A stretch of DNA of 64,000 nt, from positions 29,969-93,968 of the forward strand of contig DASVQE010000093.1 of NCBI GenBank assembly GCA_036389275.1. The letters run 5' to 3'. Below are positions 45,663 to 53,536 of this stretch, one piece after another. Numbering within the stretch: the stretch's first letter is position 1; every line of letters begins with the position of its first letter. The position numbers and the translations under genes are program-made. Origin of the DNA: QHVT01 sp036389275 (GTDB taxonomy: Bacteria > Acidobacteriota > Thermoanaerobaculia > Gp7-AA8). The notes below the pieces were generated by a model. That model was not told the DNA's origin and searched no databases. It saw only the letters and a list, made by a program, of their open reading frames with translations.

Positions 45663-47435
45663 CTACCGCTGCATGCGCGCGATCCAGCGGTCGATGCGCT
45701 GCTCGAGCACGTCGAGCGGTAACGCGCCGGCGCCGAGCACCTCATCGTGAAACGCGCGGATGTCGAACTTCGCGCCGAGCGTCTTGTGCGCGCGCTCGCG
45801 CAGCTCGAGGATCTTGAGCTGCCCGATCTTGTAGCCGAGGGCCTGGCCCGGCCAGACGATGTAACGATCGGTCTCGGTCTGGATCTCCACTTCGTCCACA
45901 GCCGAATGCGCGCGGAAAAAATTCACCACGTCCTCGCGCGTCCACTTTTTGTAATGCAGCCCGGTGTCGACCACCAGGCGGATCGCGCGCAGCATCTCGT
46001 CGTTGAGGCGGCCGTAGTCGTTGTACGGATCCTGATAGAACCCCACCTCCTTGCCGAGCCGCTCCGAGTAGAGCGCCCAGCCCTCGACGAACGCCGTGTA
46101 GCCGCCCTGCTGCCGGAACGGCGGCAGATCGGTGAGCTCCTGCTGAATCGAGAGCTGCATGTGATGTCCCGGCACGCCCTCGTGATACGCCGTCGACTCC
46201 ATGGAGATGGTCTTGCGCGACTCCGGCTGGTACGTGTTGACGTAGACCCGTCCCGGCCGCGAGCCGTCGGGCGAGCCGGTCGTGTACTCCGCGCCGCTCG
46301 CCTCCTTCTCGCGGAACGGCTGCGTCGGCTCGACCACCAGCTTCGCCTTCGGCAGCCGGCCGAAGAGCTCCGGCAGCTTCGCGTACATCTGGTCGATGTA
46401 CTTGCGGTAGCGCTCCAGGATCTCCTCTCCCGACTTCGGATGCAGCGCCGGATTCGTCTCCAGCGAGGCGTTGAACGACTTGAGGTCGGAGAAGCCGAGC
46501 TTCTTCGCGATCTGCAGCATCTCGCCTTCGATCCGCGCCACCTCGCGCAGGCCGATCTGATGGATCTCCTCCGGCGTGAGGTTGGTGGTGGTCTGGTCCT
46601 TCACCACGAACGCGTAGAACTCGTCGCCATTCGGCAGCGCCCAGACCCCGACCTGGGTGCGCCCCTGCGGCGCGTACTCGTCGCGCACGAACTTCGCGAA
46701 ACGGGCGTAGGCAGGAAGGACGTCCTGCCGGACGGACGTCAGGACGGCATTCCGGATCCGCTCCTTGTCGGCAGCGGAGAAGCTGTCCGGCATTTTCTCG
46801 AGCGGCTGGGCGAAGGAGGTCTTCTCCGGCGCCGTATCGGCGATGTCCTGCGCCTGCGCCGCCACTTTCTCGAGCAGGAACTTCGGCGGCATCCGCTTGG
46901 CCGCCATGCCCTTGCGCATGTTGCGCGTGGTCTCGTCGAGCGCGCCGGGGAACTGATGCAGGCGCGCGATGTAGTCGTCGTAGTCCTTGACCGTCTCCAG
47001 CGGGATGAACGATGGGAGCTGGGGGATGCTCAGATGAATGCCGCCCATCTGATTGACCGGCATCTGCCAGAGGCGCAGCTTCGACCAGCCGAGGCCCTGC
47101 CGCAGGTTCTGGATCGACAGATCGCGGTTGAGGCGCTCCTGCTCGGAGAAGGCCGTGGCGTCGATGGCTTCGAAGCGCGTCAGGAAGCGGCGCGCCGCGG
47201 CGGTGTCGGCCGCGTCGGCGCGCTCGGAGACGTCGCTGATCTTGTCGTTGAAGCGGCGGTCGCCGAGGGCGGAGGCGAACTCCGGCGAATGTGCGAGCAC
47301 GTACTCCCACCGCTCGTGCAGCAGGTCGTTCAGCGCTTTCCTACGGCGATCGAGATCGGCCGCGGAGAGCTCCTGCGCGACCATGGGTGCGGCGTACGCG
47401 GCGGCGAGGACGAGAGCGACGAGGAACTTCTTCAT
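45663..47435 (-). CDS. Exported DUF885 family metallopeptidase, copy 2
   Basis: A 590-residue protein with a Sec signal (FLVALVLAAAYAAPMVAQ). The zinc site is AYHEGVPGHHMQLS, and the distal helix FVEGWALYSERLG carries the expected Glu. DPYNDYGRLNDEMLRAIRLV matches copy 1. Overall identity to the copy at 38284-40074 is moderate along the whole length, so these are old paralogues, not a recent duplication. It probably acts as a periplasmic carboxypeptidase-like enzyme. The gene diverges from the response-regulator/KaiC operon. Confidence 0.92.
   Translation of the reverse strand: MKKFLVALVLAAAYAAPMVAQELSAADLDRRRKALNDLLHERWEYVLAHSPEFASALGDRRFNDKISDVSERADAADTAAARRFLTRFEAIDATAFSEQERLNRDLSIQNLRQGLGWSKLRLWQMPVNQMGGIHLSIPQLPSFIPLETVKDYDDYIARLHQFPGALDETTRNMRKGMAAKRMPPKFLLEKVAAQAQDIADTAPEKTSFAQPLEKMPDSFSAADKERIRNAVLTSVRQDVLPAYARFAKFVRDEYAPQGRTQVGVWALPNGDEFYAFVVKDQTTTNLTPEEIHQIGLREVARIEGEMLQIAKKLGFSDLKSFNASLETNPALHPKSGEEILERYRKYIDQMYAKLPELFGRLPKAKLVVEPTQPFREKEASGAEYTTGSPDGSRPGRVYVNTYQPESRKTISMESTAYHEGVPGHHMQLSIQQELTDLPPFRQQGGYTAFVEGWALYSERLGKEVGFYQDPYNDYGRLNDEMLRAIRLVVDTGLHYKKWTREDVVNFFRAHSAVDEVEIQTETDRYIVWPGQALGYKIGQLKILELRERAHKTLGAKFDIRAFHDEVLGAGALPLDVLEQRIDRWIARMQR
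46710..46741. repeat. In-frame palindrome in the DUF885 gene, copy 2
   Basis: GGCAGGA (46710-46716), AGGACG, TCCTGCC (46723-46729), with GGACGGACG following, lies in the coding sequence for VRQDVLPA. The position equals that of the 39371-39400 palindrome in copy 1 although the bases differ. Confidence 0.5.
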
Positions 47436-47470
47436 GCCGAGAGTCTACGCGCGATCACGGCTGAACTTGT

Positions 47471-47476
47471 TAAACT
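47471..47476 (+). promoter_or_regulatory. TAAACT -10 box of the response-regulator/KaiC operon
   Basis: TAAACT ends 13 bases before ATG 47490. No ribosome site lies between them, so the leader is very short at best. Confidence 0.4.
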
Positions 47477-47489
47477 GCCGCCACTCCAC

Positions 47490-47897
47490 ATGGCCAACGG
47501 ATCGCAGCCGCCCTCGACCGACCGCTACCGAGCCCTGGTCGTCGAAGACGATCCGGCCATCCGAAAGCTGGTCCAGAAGCTGCTCACGCGGCACGAGATC
47601 GACATCGAAACGGCGATGGATGGTCGCGCGGCCGTGGAGAAGCTCCTCGCCTCGCGTTTCGACGTGATCGTGCTCGATCTGATGGTGCCGGAGATGAACG
47701 GCTTCGAGCTGATCGAATTCCTCAAGCGGGAGAACCTGAAAGTCCCGGTGGCGGTGGTCTCCGCGGTGTCGCAGCAGGCGCTCACGAAGCTCGATCTCGA
47801 CGTGGTGAAACTGGTGATCTCGAAGCCGTTCGACGTAGATGAATTCACGAAAGCGATCGTGGCTCTTTGCGCTGAATCGGCGGCGAGCCAGGGATGA
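47490..47897 (+). CDS. Single-domain response regulator
   Basis: A 135-residue CheY-like receiver: VVEDDPAIRKLVQ (acidic pair), phospho-acceptor Asp in VIVLDLMVPEMNGFEL, Ser/Thr switch in VAVVSAVSQ and Lys in VISKPFD. It has no output domain. It starts an operon with a KaiC-like ATPase (eight bases later) and a hybrid histidine kinase, so it is a probable partner of that kinase. The unusual Pro-to-Val or Ser substitutions around the switch are minor. Confidence 0.92.
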   Translation: MANGSQPPSTDRYRALVVEDDPAIRKLVQKLLTRHEIDIETAMDGRAAVEKLLASRFDVIVLDLMVPEMNGFELIEFLKRENLKVPVAVVSAVSQQALTKLDLDVVKLVISKPFDVDEFTKAIVALCAESAASQG

Positions 47898-47904
47898 GGC
47901 GAAG

Positions 47905-49413
47905 ATGACCATGGCAAACCGGCGTGAGATCGTACCTACGGGCGTACCGGGGCTCGACGACGTCCTGTCGGGCGGCCTGACCAAGAACCGCGTTTATCTG
48001 GTGATGGGCGATCCCGGCGTCGGCAAGACGACGCTCGGCCTCCATTTTCTCCTCGAGGGCAAGCGCCTCGGCGAGCGCGTGCTGTACATCGCGCTGTCGG
48101 AAACCGCCGATGAGATCCGGGCCGTGGCGGAGTCGCACGGCTGGGACCTCGACGGGATCGACGTCTTCGAATACTCGGCCGCGGCGCGCCTCAGCGACGG
48201 CGACGAGACGACGATCTTCCATCCCTCGGAAGTGGAGCTCGGCGAGGCCACGCGCACGATGCTCGCCGAAGTCGAGCGCGTGCAGCCGCAGCGCGTGGTG
48301 ATCGACTCGCTGGCCGAGGTGCGGCTGCTGTCGCAGAACGCGCTGCGGTACCGGCGGCAGATCCTCGCGCTCAAGCAGTACTTCACCGGCCGCAACTCCA
48401 CGGTGCTGCTGCTCGACGACAAGGACGTCGCCGCCGGCGACATGCAGCTCATGACGCTCGCCCACGGCGTGATCCTCCTCGAGCAGCTCGCGCCGCTCTA
48501 CGGCGCGGAGCGGCGGCGGCTGCGGGTCTCGAAGCTGCGCGGCGTGAAGTACCGCGGCGGCTTTCACGACTTCACCATCCGCACCGGCGGCCTGGCGGTG
48601 TTCCCGCGGCTGGTCGCGTCCGAGCATCGTCACGACACGCGCCGCGAGCAGTTGCCGAGCGGTCTTCCCGCGGTCGACGCGCTCCTCGGCGGCGGCATCG
48701 ACCGCGGCACGAGCACGCTGATCCTCGGCCCGGCCGGCGCGGGCAAGTCGGCGCTGGCGACGCAGTACGCGGTCGCGGCGGCCGAGCGCGGCGAAAACGC
48801 GGCGATCTTCATCTTCGACGAGGCGCGCGCGACGATGCTCGCGCGCTCGGCCGGCATCAGCCTGAAGCTGCAGGAGCAGATCGACGCGGGACGCGTGACG
48901 GTCCAGCAGATCGATCCCGCCGAGGTCCCGCCGGGCGAGTTCGTCCAGCTCGTGCGCGACGCGGTCGAAGGCCGCCGCGTCACGGTGCTGGTGATCGACA
49001 GTCTCAATGGCTATCTCAACGCCATGCCGGAGGAGCGCTTCCTCGTCATCCAGATGCACGAGCTCCTCACCTACCTCGGCCAGCAGGGCGTGGCCACGAT
49101 CCTGGTGGTCGCGCAGCATGGGCTGCTCAGCTCTCAGATGTCCTCGGTGGTCGACGTCAGTTACCTCGCCGACTCGGTGGTGCTGCTGCGGTATTTCGAG
49201 CTCTCCGGCGAACTTCGAAAAGCGGTATCAGTTGTGAAAAAGCGCAGCGGCGCTCATGAGAAAGCGATCCGGCAACTGACCATCGGCTCGGATGGTCTGA
49301 TGGTCGGGCCGCCGCTCACGGAGTTCCACGGCGTGCTCTCGGGCACGCCGCTGCTCGACCCCAACGTACCGAACGCATTCGGAGAGATCCTTGCCGCCGG
49401 ACGCCCGAAGTGA
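47905..49413 (+). CDS. Double-domain KaiC-like ATPase
   Basis: A 502-residue RecA-fold protein with two KaiC domains. Domain 1: Walker A GDPGVGKTT, a VLYIALSETADEIRA segment and RVVIDSLAEVRLLSQ (Walker B). Domain 2: LILGPAGAGKSALATQYA, IFIFDEARATMLAR and VLVIDSLNGYLNAM. Clock KaiC has neighbouring Ser-Thr phosphosites in domain 2; I do not see the same pair here, and no kaiA or kaiB is nearby. Such KaiC homologues outside cyanobacteria commonly sit with two-component proteins and probably act as ATP-dependent signalling hubs. The start is ATG 47905 (GAGG just upstream); ATG 47911 is possible. Confidence 0.92.
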   Translation: MTMANRREIVPTGVPGLDDVLSGGLTKNRVYLVMGDPGVGKTTLGLHFLLEGKRLGERVLYIALSETADEIRAVAESHGWDLDGIDVFEYSAAARLSDGDETTIFHPSEVELGEATRTMLAEVERVQPQRVVIDSLAEVRLLSQNALRYRRQILALKQYFTGRNSTVLLLDDKDVAAGDMQLMTLAHGVILLEQLAPLYGAERRRLRVSKLRGVKYRGGFHDFTIRTGGLAVFPRLVASEHRHDTRREQLPSGLPAVDALLGGGIDRGTSTLILGPAGAGKSALATQYAVAAAERGENAAIFIFDEARATMLARSAGISLKLQEQIDAGRVTVQQIDPAEVPPGEFVQLVRDAVEGRRVTVLVIDSLNGYLNAMPEERFLVIQMHELLTYLGQQGVATILVVAQHGLLSSQMSSVVDVSYLADSVVLLRYFELSGELRKAVSVVKKRSGAHEKAIRQLTIGSDGLMVGPPLTEFHGVLSGTPLLDPNVPNAFGEILAAGRPK

Positions 49414-50920
49414 ACGAATCCTGATCCTCGCGCCGACGGGCCGCGACGCGCAGCTCACGCGCAACGCGCTGCGCGAAGCAGGTCTGCGGGCGGAGGCGAT
49501 GCCGGACATCGACACGCTCTGCACGGAGATCGAGGGTGGTGCGGGCACGGCTCTCGTGACCGAGGAGGCGCTGAACAACGCGGCGATGCAGTGCCTGCGC
49601 GAGGTGCTCGAGCGGCAGCCGGCGTGGTCGGATCTGCCGCTGCTGGTGTTCACCTCGCAGCCGTCGGCGGAGCTGACGGTGCGCTCGTTCGAACAGCTCG
49701 GCGCGCGCGCGAACATCATCATGATCGAGCGGCCGATCCGGGTGAAGACGATGATCAGCGCGGCGCAGGCGGCGCTGCGCGCCCGCCGCCGGCAGTACGA
49801 GGTGCGCGAGCTGGTCGAGGAGCTGCAGCAGCGGCTCGAGGAGCGCGATCATTTCCTGGCCATGCTCAGCCACGAGCTGCGCAATCCGCTCGCGGCGATG
49901 ACGCTGGCGGTCGACTCGGTCGACGGCGAGCATTCGAACGAGCGCGCCATCCTGCAGCGGCAGACGCGCCATCTGGCCAAGCTCGTCGACGATCTGCTCG
50001 ACATCGCGCGTGTGACCACCGACAAGATCGCGCTGCACATGACGGCGGTCGATCTCGCGGACGTGGTCGAGCATTGTGTGGAGAGCTCGCGCGCACGCGC
50101 CGAGGCGCGTCAGCATCGTCTGACGATGCAGCTCGGCGCCGCTCACGCGGTGGTGCGCGGCGACGCGGTGCGGCTCGAGCAGGTGGTGAGCAATCTGCTC
50201 TCGAACGCGATCAAGTACACGCCGCCCGGCGGCGAGATCGCGGTGCTGCTCGAGATGGACGGCGACGACGCGGTGCTGCGCGTGCGCGACAACGGCAAAG
50301 GGATCGCGCCGGAGATGCTCACCCGCGTGTTTGACATGTTCATGCAGGGCGACGTGGCGCTCGACCGCACCGAAGGCGGAATGGGCATCGGGCTGACGCT
50401 GGTGAAGAAGCTGGTGCATCTGCATCACGGGACGGTGCGCGCGTACAGCCGCGGACGCGGCAGCGGGTCGGAGTTCGTGGTGCGCCTGCCGCTGTCGAAG
50501 GAGGCGCTGACGCGCGCGGTCACACCAAAGCCGGCCGCGGCGCCGGCTCCCGCACCAGCACGCCGCATCCTGGTGATCGAAGACAATCCCGAGATCCGCG
50601 ATCTGCTCCGCATCAAGCTGCGCAAGCTCGGACACGAGGTGGACTCGGCGGAAGACGGGACGAAGGGTCTGGAAAAGCTCCTGGCCGCACCGCCCGAAAT
50701 CGCCCTGGTCGACATCGGTCTCCCCGGGATCAATGGCTACGAGGTAGCACGCCGCGCCCGCGAAGCGGTGGGACCGAATGTGTACCTGATCGCGCTGACG
50801 GGCTACGGGCAGGCCGAGGATAAGAAGAAGGCGCTCGAAGCAGGGTTCGACGTGCACCTCACCAAACCCGCCGATTTCATCGACCTCCAGAACATGCTCG
50901 CCCAGATGCCGCAGCGGTAA
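49391..50920 (+). CDS. Hybrid histidine kinase with N-terminal receiver-like and C-terminal REC domains
   Basis: A 509-residue cytoplasmic protein. Residues ~8-120 resemble a receiver but lack the acidic phospho-site (ILILAPTGRDAQLTR). A coiled coil (RELVEELQQRLEERDHFLAML) leads to HisKA SHELRNPLAAM, then HATPase_c with NLLSNAIKYTPPGG, RDNGKGI and GGMGIGLTLVKKL. A final REC domain (ILVIEDNPEIRDLLR, VDIGLPGINGYE, HLTKPAD) completes it. The start is TTG at 49391, 23 bases inside the KaiC gene, with GGAG seven bases before it. It is probably controlled with, or by, the KaiC protein. Confidence 0.92.
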   Translation: MPPDARSERILILAPTGRDAQLTRNALREAGLRAEAMPDIDTLCTEIEGGAGTALVTEEALNNAAMQCLREVLERQPAWSDLPLLVFTSQPSAELTVRSFEQLGARANIIMIERPIRVKTMISAAQAALRARRRQYEVRELVEELQQRLEERDHFLAMLSHELRNPLAAMTLAVDSVDGEHSNERAILQRQTRHLAKLVDDLLDIARVTTDKIALHMTAVDLADVVEHCVESSRARAEARQHRLTMQLGAAHAVVRGDAVRLEQVVSNLLSNAIKYTPPGGEIAVLLEMDGDDAVLRVRDNGKGIAPEMLTRVFDMFMQGDVALDRTEGGMGIGLTLVKKLVHLHHGTVRAYSRGRGSGSEFVVRLPLSKEALTRAVTPKPAAAPAPAPARRILVIEDNPEIRDLLRIKLRKLGHEVDSAEDGTKGLEKLLAAPPEIALVDIGLPGINGYEVARRAREAVGPNVYLIALTGYGQAEDKKKALEAGFDVHLTKPADFIDLQNMLAQMPQR

Positions 50921-50925
50921 CCGGC

Positions 50926-51147
50926 TGCGTCGCGAGACGCCACGTTTTGCGTCTGATGCAAAGGCACACGAGAGGCCTCCGGCGGGCCGGCCCGGCCGGC
51001 AGCGCTGGCTTGCCATAGGCAGGGTTGGTCCGTCTCGGAACAAACGCGTTTGCTGCATGACCTACGCTGCCGGCCGTGCCGGCCCGCCGGAGGCCTCGCG
51101 GTGAGCCCGTGCACGAAACGCAAACGTCGCGTCTCGCGACGCAGCCG
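50926..51147. repeat. Nested 220-base palindrome containing dispersed repeat copy 2
   Basis: The outermost arms are GCTGCGTCGCGAGACGC-like (from 50926) and the complementary GCGTCTCGCGACGCAGC (to 51147). Inside are TTTTGCGT / ACGCAAAC arms, then 31-base GGCCTCCGGCGGGCC arms (50974-51004 and 51065-51095, one mismatch). The loop matches the repeat at 324-446 in reverse orientation. It fills nearly the whole gap between two converging genes and should be a strong bidirectional terminator as well as a mobile-looking repeat. Confidence 0.88.
50946..50962. repeat. 17-bp palindrome TTTGCGTCTNNNGCAAA, copy 4
   Basis: TTTGCGTCTGATGCAAA, a perfect consensus match, lies in the left arm of the 220-base palindrome. 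A degenerate mirror copy is near 51109-51125. Confidence 0.75.
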
Positions 51148-51148
51148 G

Positions 51149-52522
51149 CTACTCCTTCATCCGGGCGTACAACGTTGACGGGCTGATGTCGAGTTTGCGG
51201 GCGGCTTTGCGGATGTTTCCGCCCGTGGCTTCGACGGCGGCGGCGACGTACTTGCGGATCACCGTGTCGAGCGGCTGGATCTGCCACTCCTCGTTCGGGA
51301 GACCTCCGTCGGCGGCGTTCGCGAGCGACGGCGTGTTCCCGGTGTCGAGGATCAGGTCCGTGGCGCGGATCTCGTCTTCGGCCAGTGTGAGCATCGCCCG
51401 TTCGAGCACGTTGCGCAGCTCGCGCACGTTCCCCGGCCATGGATACGTCGCCAGTTTTTTCATCGCGTGCGGGCTCACCTTCGGCGGTGCGGAGCGGCCG
51501 ATCTCCTTCGCCAATGGCCGGAGAATCTCCTGCACCAGCACCGGCAGATCCTCGAGGCGTTCGCGGAGCGGAGGCATGCGCAGCCGCACTACGTTCAGGC
51601 GGTAATACAGATCGCCGCGGAAACGCCCGGCCGTCACCTCGGCCGCCAGATCGCGATTCGTCGCCGCGATCAAGCGGAAATCGGCGCGCAGATCGCGGAT
51701 CCCGCCGACGCGGCGGAAGCGCTTGTCCTCGAGCGCCTTCAGCAGTCGCGCCTGCACCGTCGGCTCCATCTCGCCGATCTCGTCGAGGAACAGCGTCCCT
51801 TCGCCGGCGATCTCGAACAGACCCGGCTTCGTGTTCGTCGCGTTCGTGAACGCGCCGCGCTCGTGTCCGAACAGCTCCGACTCCAGCAGCTCCTTCGACA
51901 GACCGGCGCAATTGAGATCGACGAACGGTGCGCGGGCGCGCGGCGAGCGGTTGTGAATGAGCCGCGCCATCACACCCTTCCCTGTCCCCGACTCTCCTTC
52001 GAGCAGCACCGGCGACGGCGCGCGCGCGATCTGCGGCAGGATGTCGTTGAGGTGCGAGACCGTCGGCGAGATGCCCGGCAGCCGCTCCGCCTTCACCGCG
52101 TCGGCGCGGCGCAGCGCGAACAGCTCGCGGCGCGTGGCCAGCATCCGCTGCACCGTCTCCAGCGTCGCCAGAAGCGTATCGAAATCGAACGGCTTCTGGA
52201 GAAACGTCTCCGCGCCGAGCTTCATCGACTCGATCACGCGGTCCACCGTGCCGGCGCCCGACATCATGATCACCGCCGTCGTCTCCGAGTACGTCTTGAA
52301 CTGATGCAGAAGATCGATCCCGGTCGTGTCGGGCAGCGAGACGTCGAGCAGCACCACGTCGGGTGAAAACTCGCCGAACGCCACCACCGCCGCCCGCCCC
52401 GTCTCCGCCACCCGCACTTCCCAGTCGTCGCTGAGCAGCGCGGCGAGGCCGGCGGAGATCTGCGGATCGTCGTCGACGATGAGGATGCGGTTCAGGAGCT
52501 CGGCCATCTGTTCGGAAATCAT
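51149..52522 (-). CDS. NtrC-family sigma-54-dependent response regulator with a GAFTNA loop
   Basis: A 457-residue protein. Receiver: RILIVDDDPQISAGL, VVLLDVSLPDTTG and LQKPFDFD. AAA+ domain: Walker A LEGESGTGKG, sigma-54 contact loop GHERGAFTNATN (consensus GAFTGA), Walker B TLFLDEIGEM, RLIAATNRDL and the WPGNVRELRNVLERAM sensor region. The Fis-type helix-turn-helix ends the chain (GGNIRKAARKLDISPSTLYARM). The Gly to Asn change in the contact loop may alter coupling to sigma-54. The start is ATG 52522 or ATG 52507; TATGAT lies ten bases before the latter. It is divergent from the signalling run at 52671. Confidence 0.92.
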   Translation of the reverse strand: MISEQMAELLNRILIVDDDPQISAGLAALLSDDWEVRVAETGRAAVVAFGEFSPDVVLLDVSLPDTTGIDLLHQFKTYSETTAVIMMSGAGTVDRVIESMKLGAETFLQKPFDFDTLLATLETVQRMLATRRELFALRRADAVKAERLPGISPTVSHLNDILPQIARAPSPVLLEGESGTGKGVMARLIHNRSPRARAPFVDLNCAGLSKELLESELFGHERGAFTNATNTKPGLFEIAGEGTLFLDEIGEMEPTVQARLLKALEDKRFRRVGGIRDLRADFRLIAATNRDLAAEVTAGRFRGDLYYRLNVVRLRMPPLRERLEDLPVLVQEILRPLAKEIGRSAPPKVSPHAMKKLATYPWPGNVRELRNVLERAMLTLAEDEIRATDLILDTGNTPSLANAADGGLPNEEWQIQPLDTVIRKYVAAAVEATGGNIRKAARKLDISPSTLYARMKE

Positions 52523-52670
52523 ACACCCGTTCGCCCGGCGAACAGCGGCTACTGACCCTGAAAAGCGCTTAACACCAGCCGTGTGAGCGAGTTAGCTCCG
52601 GCTGGCACCGTGGTCCAACCCTTGGACTAAGGCTGCGCGACGGAAACGTCCGGAAAGGAAACACCAAACC
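52523..52670. promoter_or_regulatory. Divergent intergenic region with two small inverted repeats
   Basis: CCAGCCG (52575-52581) pairs with CGGCTGG (52599-52605), and GTCCAA (52613-52618) pairs with TTGGAC (52622-52627) across three bases. CTGGCAC at 52602-52608 matches a sigma-54 -24 element, but the -12 position (TCCAA) is poor. These could be operators for the NtrC-type regulator, unproven. The spacing places them upstream of the small genes beginning at 52671. Confidence 0.35.
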
Positions 52671-53003
52671 ATGCTCGCCGCCGCCGCTTTGACGCTCGCC
52701 ATTCAACTCGACCTCGACCTGACGGGCTTCCTCAAGAAAGCCGAACAGGCACCCTCCGTCACCTGCGGCATCACCACCGTCGGATACCGCTTCTCCGGCG
52801 TGCCGGGGCAGGAGTTCCGTTATGCCGGAGATACGTACGTCATCCCCGGCGAAGGCTCGATCGAACTGATCGCCGAACGCCGCAAGACCACCTACCACAT
52901 CGCCGACAAGTCGCTGCCACTCGATGTGTGGCCGCTCGATCAATTCGGATTCCGCACTGTTCCACTTCCCTCGCCCGAGACGCTGAAAGGAGCCGTGAAA
53001 TGA
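52671..53003 (+). CDS. Small protein of unknown function
   Basis: A 110-residue protein. A short hydrophobic N terminus (LAAAALTLAIQLDLDL), possibly a weak signal or membrane contact, is followed by KKAEQAPSVTCGITTVGYR, EFRYAGDTYVIPGEGSIEL and DVWPLDQFGFRTVPLP. AAAGG lies upstream of the ATG. It overlaps the next gene by four bases (ATGA), so it opens a unit of small genes that continues into c-di-GMP proteins. Nothing recognisable is present; VPGQEF and IPGEGS suggest a beta-type fold. Confidence 0.72.
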   Translation: MLAAAALTLAIQLDLDLTGFLKKAEQAPSVTCGITTVGYRFSGVPGQEFRYAGDTYVIPGEGSIELIAERRKTTYHIADKSLPLDVWPLDQFGFRTVPLPSPETLKGAVK

Positions 53004-53131
53004 CCGCATTCGTGAACGAAACCCTCACCGACATCCGCCGTGGCCGCCAGAGCTGGCGCGTCCTGGTGACCTTCTGCCTGCCGTCGTTCGTGGTCTCGGT
53101 GGCCACGAGCCTCCTGCTGCACGTGAGGTGA
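53000..53131 (+). CDS. Tiny single-helix membrane protein (43 residues)
   Basis: MTAFVNETLTDIRRGRQSW is followed by a hydrophobic helix LVTFCLPSFVVSVATSLLL and ends HVR. ATG 53000 overlaps the previous stop (ATGA), and AAAGGAG lies eight bases before it. Such proteins often help membrane partners; here the neighbours are regulators of c-di-GMP. No name can be given. Confidence 0.75.
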   Translation: MTAFVNETLTDIRRGRQSWRVLVTFCLPSFVVSVATSLLLHVR

Positions 53132-53135
53132 GCCG

Positions 53136-53525
53136 ATGTCGACGGCAATCATGCAGGCAGACACGCGCATCACCCTCGTGGCCAGCGAGCGCGGGAAAAG
53201 CTCGTTCGGCTGGAGCGATCCGTCGCGGCTCGCGCTCGGATTCGTCCGCAGCGTTTCCGCGCTGAAAGAAGCCGTCGCCTCGGCGCTCACGACCGCGCTC
53301 GACGTCGAGCGCGTGGTGGTCGACCGCACCGGCAAGCCGGACGAGTTCCTCGACCTGCTCGCCTCGCTGCCGACGGAGTTCGCGGGCGACGCGATCCTCA
53401 TCCGCGAGGACGGCAGCGGCTATCTGAGCGCGACCGGCCGCGGCGGCGATCGCGTGCTCTACGCACTCAAGCCGAACGACGTCCGCTTCTACCTCGAAAC
53501 CCACGCCCTCGTGCCCGGCAGTTGA
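53136..53525 (+). CDS. Protein of unknown function in the c-di-GMP run
   Basis: A 129-residue cytoplasmic protein: RITLVASERGKSSFGWSDPS, a helix KEAVASALTTALDVERVVV, ELLASL-type helices and GDAILIREDGSGYLSATG with YALKPNDVRFYL. It looks like an alpha/beta fold with no known catalytic motif. GAGGTGAG precedes the ATG. It lies four bases after the tiny membrane protein and 11 bases before the REC-EAL gene, so all are cotranscribed. Confidence 0.75.
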   Translation: MSTAIMQADTRITLVASERGKSSFGWSDPSRLALGFVRSVSALKEAVASALTTALDVERVVVDRTGKPDEFLDLLASLPTEFAGDAILIREDGSGYLSATGRGGDRVLYALKPNDVRFYLETHALVPGS

Positions 53526-53536
53526 AGGAGATCCCG

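Noticed and set aside
45747..47489. Long upstream part of the plus-strand frame that ends in the response regulator
   Set aside because: Antisense to the DUF885 gene; the regulator begins at ATG 47490 where receiver sequence starts.
47905..49413. A complete circadian clock locus
   Set aside because: Only a KaiC homologue is present, without kaiA or kaiB and without the obvious neighbouring Ser-Thr phosphosites.
52602..52618. Sigma-54 promoter upstream of the small genes
   Set aside because: The -24 half (CTGGCAC) is good but the -12 half lacks the GC pair; listed only as a weak possibility.
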